From the NCBI GenBank assembly GCA_900768705.1, contig CAAGEB010000011.1, positions 62,001 through 126,000 of the forward strand: 64,000 nt of DNA, read 5' to 3'. The stretch comes from Oscillospiraceae bacterium (lineage in GTDB: Bacteria > Bacillota > Clostridia > Oscillospirales > Ruminococcaceae). Below are positions 1-7,526 of this stretch, piece by piece; position 1 is the first letter of the stretch; each line of letters opens with the position of its first letter. The position numbers and the translations under genes were made by a program. Under the pieces are notes generated by a model. That model ran no database searches and was not told the DNA's origin. It saw only the letters and a list, made by a program, of their open reading frames with translations.

Positions 1-2236
1 GAACCTCAACAGTCTCATTCTTATTATAATCACCAAGATATACTATGCTATGGTTTTCATTTTCAAAGTAGTTCTTTATATAATCTCCGTTCACATAAAG
101 GTAACATTCCCGCTCGTATTTGCTCGGAAAATAGGCATATACTCTTCCGGTCTTTGGAACAGTGAGCTTGTATGAAACAAACGCCTCTTCATCGGAACTA
201 CGCTTTTTGTAAGACAAATGACCGTCGGTTGTAGTGCCCGGATTTACATTATGGCTGTCAAAAATAAATTCCGTTACAGGCTCGAAAAGATTCAGCCACT
301 GTCCGCACATATAGGAAGCCAGCTCCTGCTGAAATAAAAACGGAGATTCCTCGTCAATTTCCGAAGCAATGATGGTATCGCTTGCAAGGCAGGCAATATC
401 AAAAGCGTCCGTGTTTACATAGGCGTGAATACCGTTTTTGCTGTTTACGAAAACGGTGTCCTCATACGGCACAAAACACTTGTATTTTGAAAGAACATAT
501 TTCACGCCGAAGATATCATCAGTAAGCATCGTTGCCCCATCATATCTGGAATAATGCTCTCTGGCACCAAAGCCCAGGTTATCCAGCAGCCTGATAACCT
601 TTTCGTTAAAAGTACTTGTACTGTGAGAAAAGCCGTACATCTCCAGTGCCATCGGATCGTTTACACGGCGGTGGAAGGTTTTTTCCATACGGTAAAAACC
701 ATCGTCCTGCTGATAAAGCTGCTGAACCGCACTTCGGGTGTCGGATATTTCATCGGTATAAGAGGAACGCTCCGCAAAATATACATCATCATTCATAAGA
801 AACAGCGAATAGGCGGTATTGAACAGCACCTCCGCCGCCGCAAAGGAACACAGAACCACTTTTGAAGCAGGCGATTTTTTTGTAGCATAAAACATTACCG
901 CCGAACCAACCGCCGCAAGAGCTATTATCGGAGCGACTATAATCAGTTTCGTATCAAAATATTCGTTGCCCTGTATGTAATCGCAGAAAATCAGCACTCC
1001 CAGCAGCACAAGGTAAACACTGCCCAACACCTTTCTGTCGAAGGCTTTAATGTTTTCAAAGGTCTGCGCACCGAAAACAATCATCAGAAAGCTGACAATA
1101 AACGCATATCTGTACGGCATCCACACCGGAACCGCTCCGCCGTGCCACAGCATATCAACAGGCTTTATATACATCGAAAGCAGCATAATTCCCAGAAGTA
1201 CTCCGCTGCTTATACGCTGTCTCAGGGGGAATTTTTTCAACACAAAGTACGCTGCCGCAAAAACCAGTGCCAGTGTTCCGCAGTAAACCATAGGAAGTCC
1301 CTCGGGACGAACCGTGTCATAGCTTCCGGGGAAAAACTTTATAAGCATATCTCCCAGATTGAAATTTTCCGCCGGAGAAAAATCTCCGCTGCCCATTGAA
1401 AGCTTTCCGTTTACAAGGGATTTATAAGCAGGAACAGTAATAAAGCCGGAGAGCAGGATAGCCGTTACCGACGCAAAGCCGTAGTGGAAAATAATACGAA
1501 TATACTCGCCCTTTTTCCCGCCCTGCCCGCTTAGCAGGAAATACAGAAAATACAACGCCGAGAAAATTCCCGTCATATACCCGATATAATAGTTTGCTAT
1601 AAAGATATAGAGCAGAGAGAACAGATACAGAAAGAAGCCCTTATTCAGAGTTTTTCCGCCTTTGCAGATACTTTCCACACCGGTGATTACCAACGGAAGA
1701 ACAAGAACTCCGTCCAGCCACATGGGATTCATTGTATGTGCCGTGAAATACCCGCAAAGAGCATACATACAAGAAAAAAGAATTACCGTTAAATCGGAAA
1801 AACCTCTCCTGTTCTTCAGAAAAACAGCACAGCAAAGACCCGATACCGCCGCTTTTGCCAGCAGCATTGTCATAAGTCCCTCTGTTATACATTCACGGGG
1901 AAACAGCCAAACTATAAAATTAAACGGGCTGGCAAGATAATAGGCAAATGTGCCGAAAAATTCTCCGGAAAGCGAACCGCTCCAAGTATAAAAAATGCTT
2001 TCCTTTCCCGCAAACACATCATACATATAATCGAAGTAGTACACATATTGAGCGTCAAAATCCAATGCCAGCACGGAACGGCTGCCAAAAGGGTACACTC
2101 CGAAAATTATATACGCCGTCAGCAGAATAAATGCAGGCACCAGAAAAGCAAGGATATAGGCTTTTCTGCGAAAGACGGTACTCCGGATTTTCATCAGCAA
2201 AGTTATCCTTGCCGATATTTCAGTTTTTTCTTCCAT
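1..2236 (-). CDS. YfhO-family polytopic membrane protein (partial, C-terminus off window)
   Basis: The frame is open from an ATG at 2236 to the window edge, about 745 codons; I read both ends and they are in frame. The N-terminus is a short charged tail, then a hydrophobic helix and the acidic aromatic stretch LDFDAQYVYYFDYM, followed by many hydrophobic helices. The visible C-terminal part contains IVYLGDYNKNETVEV. This pattern fits the YfhO family (bacterial membrane protein YfhO, GT-C-like), whose members are usually 850-900 residues, so the end of the protein lies outside the window. In the family, some members help glycosylate or D-alanylate cell-envelope polymers; the substrate here is unknown. 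A GGTGG motif precedes the start, 11 bases after the yjbQ-like stop, so it is the last visible gene of the operon starting near 3744. Confidence 0.8.
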   Translation of the reverse strand, partial: MEEKTEISARITLLMKIRSTVFRRKAYILAFLVPAFILLTAYIIFGVYPFGSRSVLALDFDAQYVYYFDYMYDVFAGKESIFYTWSGSLSGEFFGTFAYYLASPFNFIVWLFPRECITEGLMTMLLAKAAVSGLCCAVFLKNRRGFSDLTVILFSCMYALCGYFTAHTMNPMWLDGVLVLPLVITGVESICKGGKTLNKGFFLYLFSLLYIFIANYYIGYMTGIFSALYFLYFLLSGQGGKKGEYIRIIFHYGFASVTAILLSGFITVPAYKSLVNGKLSMGSGDFSPAENFNLGDMLIKFFPGSYDTVRPEGLPMVYCGTLALVFAAAYFVLKKFPLRQRISSGVLLGIMLLSMYIKPVDMLWHGGAVPVWMPYRYAFIVSFLMIVFGAQTFENIKAFDRKVLGSVYLVLLGVLIFCDYIQGNEYFDTKLIIVAPIIALAAVGSAVMFYATKKSPASKVVLCSFAAAEVLFNTAYSLFLMNDDVYFAERSSYTDEISDTRSAVQQLYQQDDGFYRMEKTFHRRVNDPMALEMYGFSHSTSTFNEKVIRLLDNLGFGAREHYSRYDGATMLTDDIFGVKYVLSKYKCFVPYEDTVFVNSKNGIHAYVNTDAFDIACLASDTIIASEIDEESPFLFQQELASYMCGQWLNLFEPVTEFIFDSHNVNPGTTTDGHLSYKKRSSDEEAFVSYKLTVPKTGRVYAYFPSKYERECYLYVNGDYIKNYFENENHSIVYLGDYNKNETVEV

Positions 2237-2247
2237 AATGCCACCGT

Positions 2248-2655
2248 TCAGTCTCCGATAACCTTTACGATCACCGACTTTTCCCTCATTCCGTCAAAAT
2301 CTCCGTACATTATGTACTGCCTCGGTCCCAGATCAAGCTTCCCGTTAGTGACAGACACTGTAACGGAGGAACCCAGCAAAATCTGCTTGATATGAGCCGC
2401 CGCTGCACTTGTATAATCCACCTTATATTCAGACTCTGTACCTGCAAGCCGTTCCAGTATTGAAAGCCTGTCCCGGCTTAATTTGTCGTCATCGTGATCA
2501 AGAAATACCGCCGAAGTGGTATGCTGAGAAAGCACAACGCAAAAGCCCTCCGAAACATGGCTTTTGCGGACGCACTCCTCCACCTCAAAGGAAAGGTTGA
2601 GAAACTGCTCCCGCTCCTGGGTTGTAACCGTCAGCACCTGCTTAAAATGCTTCAT
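2248..2655 (-). CDS. YjbQ/UPF0047 family protein (secondary thiamine-phosphate synthase-like)
   Basis: 135 residues, the normal length for the YjbQ (UPF0047) family. The family hallmarks are present: LSQHTTSAVFLDHDD near residue 43, with the conserved His-Thr-Thr-Ser, and a C-terminal GPRQYIMYGDFDG stretch near residue 110. YjbQ proteins form trimers with a metal-bound active site, and some have weak thiamine-phosphate synthase activity, though their physiological role is unresolved. An AAAGGA motif lies 9 bases upstream of the ATG, inside the end of the DUF4097 gene, whose stop is one base away. The gene is therefore translationally coupled and cotranscribed with envelope genes, which does not by itself suggest a thiamine role. 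Confidence 0.85.
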   Translation of the reverse strand: MKHFKQVLTVTTQEREQFLNLSFEVEECVRKSHVSEGFCVVLSQHTTSAVFLDHDDDKLSRDRLSILERLAGTESEYKVDYTSAAAAHIKQILLGSSVTVSVTNGKLDLGPRQYIMYGDFDGMREKSVIVKVIGD

Positions 2656-2656
2656 T

Positions 2657-3397
2657 TTATTCCGTCCTTTCCGAAATGGTTAGTCTGCCCTGTTGTATTG
2701 CGGCATTTATCTGTTTATCGCCGCCGCTCCAGCTGTATTTGAAACTGCCGAATATTTGTCCGTCATACAGATCGGTAATACATTCCCCCGTCTCTGTCTC
2801 GAAATTTACTGCAACGGAGCTTCTTGATGGTATGAATATTTCAGCATTTCCTTTCCGTGAAAGGATTTCACAGCCGTTCATAACCGCTTCAAAATCCGCA
2901 GAAATAAAGCCGTCCGTTGTGGTTATACTGCACAGGGAAACCGTATCCCTGCAAGTAACGCTTCCGCTTTCCGTAACCACATTCAGCTTACTGCTGTCAA
3001 CCCGTCCGATATTTACATCTCCCGATCCGGTACTTACCGAAAGCTCCCTGTAGCTTGTCTGCGGAAGATATATGTCCAGTCCGAAATCAGAACCCGAACC
3101 TGCAAACAAGGAAATTACAAACCTATCGCTTTCTGAAATGTCAAGTCGATTGTCACCCCGCTCTATTTCCAACGGAAGGTCATTTCTGTAGCATATTCGT
3201 ATCTTATCCCCTTCATACGGAAAAATGTTCACATCAAGTCTCAGCAGATCCACATCTATGTACTCGCACAGCTCAAAAAGCCTGTCCTCGGAAACGGCAG
3301 TATCATGCGGCGCATTTCTGAAAAGAAGGGCTATTCCGACAAAAAGCAATGCGCAGGCTGCCGTTATTAAAATACCTCTGTTTATTTTCTTTTCCAT
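2657..3397 (-). CDS. DUF4097-family beta-strand repeat membrane-anchored protein
   Basis: 246 residues. One N-terminal membrane segment (about residues 8-26) is followed by a beta-rich extracytoplasmic domain with repeated short strand motifs such as SVSTGSGDVNIGRV and VVTESGSVTCRDTV, typical of DUF4097/DUF4098 adhesin-like beta-helices. In Firmicutes such proteins usually sit beside small membrane proteins and PadR regulators and are linked to envelope stress responses. Here the upstream neighbour is a small membrane protein 11 bases away, but no PadR regulator is visible. The function is unknown; the fold assignment is fairly secure. Confidence 0.75.
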   Translation of the reverse strand: MEKKINRGILITAACALLFVGIALLFRNAPHDTAVSEDRLFELCEYIDVDLLRLDVNIFPYEGDKIRICYRNDLPLEIERGDNRLDISESDRFVISLFAGSGSDFGLDIYLPQTSYRELSVSTGSGDVNIGRVDSSKLNVVTESGSVTCRDTVSLCSITTTDGFISADFEAVMNGCEILSRKGNAEIFIPSRSSVAVNFETETGECITDLYDGQIFGSFKYSWSGGDKQINAAIQQGRLTISERTE

Positions 3398-3408
3398 CAG
3401 TTTCCAAT

Positions 3409-3744
3409 CTATCGCCAGTCACGCAGACGGTCACAGCGGCGCTTTGTTTTCCGAAAAAGTCTGCACACGATAAATCCCAGCTTTACTGCCGAAAGCCCTG
3501 CCGCCGCAGCCGCAAAAGCGCACCCCAGACCCGCAAAGAGCATAACCTGCGGAGCAAGCTCGGTAATCACAAAATCAGCCTTGAACAGTGCTGCGGCAAA
3601 TCCGAAGAAGGACATCATTATCCCAAAAGGGACTCCCACAGCGCACAAAACCAACAAAGCTGCCATCACCGCAAAAAAGACTGCGAAAATTATAAAATAT
3701 ACGGTATATAATGCAAACACTTTAAATCCGGTCACAAAGTTCAC
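3409..3744 (-). CDS. Small multi-pass membrane protein, first gene of operon
   Basis: 111 residues starting with GTG at 3744, with AAGGAG 10 bases upstream. Two to three strongly hydrophobic helices (about residues 10-35, 40-60 and 65-90) are followed by an Arg/Lys-rich cytoplasmic tail ending at residue 111. I do not recognise a named family. Its position directly before a DUF4097 gene matches the place usually held by a DUF1700-type membrane protein, but it is shorter and the resemblance is only positional. A consensus promoter lies 37 bases upstream of the start. Confidence 0.65.
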   Translation of the reverse strand: MNFVTGFKVFALYTVYFIIFAVFFAVMAALLVLCAVGVPFGIMMSFFGFAAALFKADFVITELAPQVMLFAGLGCAFAAAAAGLSAVKLGFIVCRLFRKTKRRCDRLRDWR

Positions 3745-3780
3745 ATCCGCAAAGCTCCTTAATAATACTTATTGCTTTTT

Positions 3781-3809
3781 ATTGTACCACAAATTGCCGT
3801 CTTTGTCAA
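3781..3809 (-). promoter_or_regulatory. Promoter of the YfhO/DUF4097 operon
   Basis: On the minus strand a perfect TTGACA (-35, 3809-3804) and TACAAT (-10, 3786-3781) are separated by 17 bases, 37 bases before the GTG of the first gene. Confidence 0.8.
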
Positions 3810-3824
3810 GCATGGATAAGCAAA

Positions 3825-3849
3825 ACATCCCGACATGAAGCCGGGATGT
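3825..3849 (-). terminator. Terminator after the GLUG/coiled-coil gene
   Basis: Reading the minus strand after the stop at 3858, ACATCCCG and CGGGATGT pair in an 8-bp stem with a 9-base loop, followed by TTTTG. It separates the MMPL/GLUG operon from the downstream promoter. Confidence 0.7.
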
Positions 3850-3857
3850 GGTTATGT

Positions 3858-6800
3858 TTATGTTTTCTGAATACTCTTCTTTTTGTTCTTTCTTTGAATT
3901 ACAATCACTGCGATTATTACAGTCAGGACAACCGCCGAGCCTATCGTAATCGGGATTGCGATATTCAAAGGCTTATCCGCAGTGGTAAGAGTAAAGCTGT
4001 TCATATTTGTTGTGAAAACCAGATACCGTCCGTCACATTCAGACTTTACCACAGAGCCATTTACCAGCACATCTGTTTTTGACGAATCACCCTCGCAGTA
4101 ATATCGTACCCTATGCTCCGAAGATCCATCATCAGGAATGGTTATATGCCAGCCGTCACCCTCAAAAACCGCTCCCGGCAATTCATCATCCGTAAATGCG
4201 CCCTCCACCAGCAGCACCGGAAGTCCATCATCACGGAATACATCCGATGCAGCAACTGAAACAGGTTTCCTGTAAACTGCATTGATAATTGCGCCAAAGG
4301 TGATATTCTTCCTTTCAAAATCCTCCCAAGAACCGTTATATCCATCTTTTTCGGGAACATCAGGTATATCGCTCTCTTTTACAGCACCTCCATAGACGCA
4401 GTCAACTTCACCTACCGTCTCTCCGTCTGCAATGAAAATCAGCCGCATTTTCCTGAAATCGGCAGGCACATAATTCAGACCTACCATGCCGTAATAATCG
4501 GTAGGATACGCCTTCCCCTTGTAGCTTATTCCGTCAACACCGCCTGTTCCGTTTTCCACAAAGGCATTATCTTCATACTCACCTGTAATTTCTCCCGCCA
4601 CGGCTCCTGTAAATTCTCCGCCGTTCACATACACAAAGCTTCGGCAGTTTTTAATGTCATTTCCGGAGCCTGCAATTCCGCCTACATTTTTATTTCCCGA
4701 GACTTCACACATAGCGGCACTTTTGAGAACCGATCCCGCAGAAATCCCTGCAACTCCTCCCACATATCCGCCGGAAGAAGAAGATACCTTTCCGAATCCT
4801 CCGCACTCGTTAACGCAGCCTGTGGACATTGACCCGACTACTCCTCCCGCTCCGTCTTTCTTTGAGGTTACATAGCCGTAGTTACTGCACCTGTTTACCA
4901 CAGTTCTGAGCATATATGTAAATTTCATCGAACGATTTCCCACAGAATCGGCGTCGTCGCTTTCCAGAGAAACAGTATTCTCCACGCCCATGGCTCCGCT
5001 TATTCCGCCCACATTGACATCTGCCTCTATACTGCCGTAGTTAAAACAGGAATAAACAGTTCCATTGCCTTTTGAGCCAAGCTTTGCCACGGAAATATCT
5101 TCCACATAATCTTCGGCTTTCTTTGAAGTGTTATCAACAACCTCTTCAACAATATCGGAAAGTATTTTTTCAAGCTCGTCAATCTTGCCGTTGATTTCAC
5201 GAAGATCGTCTGCCACAACACCTACGGCGTTATCGGCAGAAGCATTGAGAACATCGAGGCAGTCTTTGAAATCCGCCAGCTCGTCTGAAAGGGCGTCACG
5301 GGATGACACAAATTCCTCGTCCGCTCCTATGAAATTCACCTTCGGGAGACCGGAAAAATAATCCAGCATATCGCTTATTCCGTTAACGGCGTCTTCAATA
5401 ATCACAACGGCGTTCTGCGCCTCTTCCGCAGCCGTTTGTGCGCAGTAAGCCGCCGCAATTGCGTACTCCGCAGCATTGTCCAGATAATCCCATGCGCCTT
5501 TTATAATATTAACCACATCCTCTCCGTCGGTAACTGCTTCTTCGGCTTGTGAGGACGCTTCTTTAAGGTAATCAATCACTTTGTACAGTGCATCAACATC
5601 AAGGTCGGGGGTTGTTACGGAATTGTCGGTCATATCGGAAATATGGCTTGTATCACTCTCGATACTGTTCAAAACCTTAGAAATATCATCCTTGAATTCC
5701 TTCAATGCTTCGCTGTTTACAAAATCCGACAAAGCCTTTGAGAAATCCGACAGCTCCTCTGCCAGCTTTGCAATATCCTTCAAAGCATCAACCACTGATT
5801 CAATGAATTGTTCGTCTTCCATCAGAGCCTTCACCGCATCCAGAATCTGCTCCGCCGTAGGGTTATTGGGGAGGGAATTTATAGTATTATCCAGCTTTTT
5901 GCTTATGGAATCAAGCTCCTCCGAAAGCTGTCCAGCTGTTTTGCTCATATCGGTCAACGCTTTTTCCATAGCATTCACCGAAGCCTTTATATCCGAATCG
6001 TTTTCAAATTTTTTAAGTGCCTTAATAAGAGCATTGGCATTGTCAGCAATGGAATTTGCGGCAAATTTCACGGTTTCAATGTCCTTTTCCAGAGCTTCAA
6101 GCGAGGCTTTCATACGCTCCGGATCTCCCAGTCCCTTTTTCAGAGAATCCAACGCATCGCCTATTGACGCAGAAGCCTCTGCCAGTTTGCCAAAAGCGTC
6201 TGCAAGCTTGTCTGACGCTGAAAACATCTGCTCTACCCCGCTGTTAAGATACTCTCCGCAGTTTCCCAGAAGGTTCATTGCGTCCTTCAAAGCTCCTATG
6301 CAGTTTTCAAAATTGCTTCCGCTTGAGCCTATCACATCAACAATTTCCCCAAGTCTGTCAATAAAATCGTAAAGTCTCGTTTCCAGTTCATTGACAGAAT
6401 TCACATCGGTATTGACTATCCTGTCCGCTTCACGAAGCATAGAATCACTGCTTACCCTTATCTTGTCGAGAGCAGAATTTATATTGCCGAAGCTCCCCGA
6501 AACGGAATCTGCGCCGTTTTCTGCGTCATTTATCAGCTGTTCCGCAAGGTCGTTCAGCTCCTCTGCCGCTGTTTTAAGTCTATTAAGCTGAGTATTGTCA
6601 TACTCAATCATAAAATACGGCTCTGCCTGACCCACAATACCGCCGCAGTCCTTTCTTCCAAGGATTTGTCCGTAATTAGTGCAGCTGCTTACATAACCGT
6701 CCTGTCTGCCTGCAATTCCTCCAATATTATATCCCACATGAGGATAACCGATAGTCCCTTTATTTACGCAGCCCTGAATTGTTCCGTGGGACAGCCCCGC

Positions 6801-7526
6801 AATTCCGCCGCCGTCGGAAATATTAACCAGCGTATCGGAAGATGATTTAAGCTGCTCAAGGTTCAGATCCTGAATATCAATGGAACCGTCCGACACCACC
6901 GAATCCACCAAGCATTTATTTGTACAGGACCGAATCGTGCCTTCATTGGTTCCGCATATTCCTCCCGCTCTGTGAGAAGCGTTCACCTTTCCGGAGGCCT
7001 CGCATTTGAGTATAATTCCTGTTTTTTCATTAATTCCCGCAATTCCGCCGCAGTCCCCTTTTCCCGAAACAGCACCGGAAAATGTACAGCCTTCAATTTT
7101 TCCCCGATTTACCCCGGCAATACCTCCGCACCTTGAGGCAGTTCCAATGGGGGCTACCATTCCCTCAACTGTCAGATTGCGGACAATTCCCTGCTCACCG
7201 ATATAGCGGAAAAGTCCAACTGCCGAACTGTCTTCGGTAAAGCTTATGCCGGATATTTTGTGACCGTTTCCGTCGAATATGCCGTCGAAAATCGGCACTG
7301 CGGGGATTTTCATTCCAAGAATATTCAGGTCATTGTCCAGCACGAAGGTTTTACCCGACGAATAGCTGTCAATAACGCAGTTTTCTACAAATTTTCTGAA
7401 ATCTTCTTCGGAGCTAATAACAGTGTCCTCAGCAGCGGACGCAAAAGCATTCGGAGAAAGAACTCCCAACAGAGTCTGAATTGCAATAAATGAGGATAAA
7501 ATCAAGCAGATTATTTTTTTAAGCAT
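3858..7526 (-). CDS. Large secreted, C-terminally membrane-anchored GLUG-repeat / coiled-coil protein
   Basis: 1222 residues. An N-terminal signal peptide (about 1-30, ending near FASAAE) precedes a GLUG-type beta-helix half (about 85-300) with repeated GGIAG, GGICG and GGIVG motifs. Residues about 305-800 form a long acidic coiled coil rich in Ala, Ser, Asp and Leu. A second GLUG half (about 825-1000) follows, then a short bacterial surface-repeat-like segment (YNGSWEDF) and a C-terminal transmembrane helix with a basic tail (IQRKNKKKS). The start overlaps the MMPL gene end by 8 bases, so the pair is translationally coupled. MMPL-type exporters of Gram-positives often carry YhgE-like coiled extracellular regions; here that part appears to be a separate protein. 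I infer an extracellular accessory or wall-spanning partner of the exporter; substrate unknown. Confidence 0.75.
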   Translation of the reverse strand: MLKKIICLILSSFIAIQTLLGVLSPNAFASAAEDTVISSEEDFRKFVENCVIDSYSSGKTFVLDNDLNILGMKIPAVPIFDGIFDGNGHKISGISFTEDSSAVGLFRYIGEQGIVRNLTVEGMVAPIGTASRCGGIAGVNRGKIEGCTFSGAVSGKGDCGGIAGINEKTGIILKCEASGKVNASHRAGGICGTNEGTIRSCTNKCLVDSVVSDGSIDIQDLNLEQLKSSSDTLVNISDGGGIAGLSHGTIQGCVNKGTIGYPHVGYNIGGIAGRQDGYVSSCTNYGQILGRKDCGGIVGQAEPYFMIEYDNTQLNRLKTAAEELNDLAEQLINDAENGADSVSGSFGNINSALDKIRVSSDSMLREADRIVNTDVNSVNELETRLYDFIDRLGEIVDVIGSSGSNFENCIGALKDAMNLLGNCGEYLNSGVEQMFSASDKLADAFGKLAEASASIGDALDSLKKGLGDPERMKASLEALEKDIETVKFAANSIADNANALIKALKKFENDSDIKASVNAMEKALTDMSKTAGQLSEELDSISKKLDNTINSLPNNPTAEQILDAVKALMEDEQFIESVVDALKDIAKLAEELSDFSKALSDFVNSEALKEFKDDISKVLNSIESDTSHISDMTDNSVTTPDLDVDALYKVIDYLKEASSQAEEAVTDGEDVVNIIKGAWDYLDNAAEYAIAAAYCAQTAAEEAQNAVVIIEDAVNGISDMLDYFSGLPKVNFIGADEEFVSSRDALSDELADFKDCLDVLNASADNAVGVVADDLREINGKIDELEKILSDIVEEVVDNTSKKAEDYVEDISVAKLGSKGNGTVYSCFNYGSIEADVNVGGISGAMGVENTVSLESDDADSVGNRSMKFTYMLRTVVNRCSNYGYVTSKKDGAGGVVGSMSTGCVNECGGFGKVSSSSGGYVGGVAGISAGSVLKSAAMCEVSGNKNVGGIAGSGNDIKNCRSFVYVNGGEFTGAVAGEITGEYEDNAFVENGTGGVDGISYKGKAYPTDYYGMVGLNYVPADFRKMRLIFIADGETVGEVDCVYGGAVKESDIPDVPEKDGYNGSWEDFERKNITFGAIINAVYRKPVSVAASDVFRDDGLPVLLVEGAFTDDELPGAVFEGDGWHITIPDDGSSEHRVRYYCEGDSSKTDVLVNGSVVKSECDGRYLVFTTNMNSFTLTTADKPLNIAIPITIGSAVVLTVIIAVIVIQRKNKKKSIQKT

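Noticed and set aside
5581..6372. Plus-strand 263-codon Ser-rich frame
   Set aside because: It is antisense to the coiled-coil part of the 1222-residue protein, has low-complexity composition and no ribosome site.
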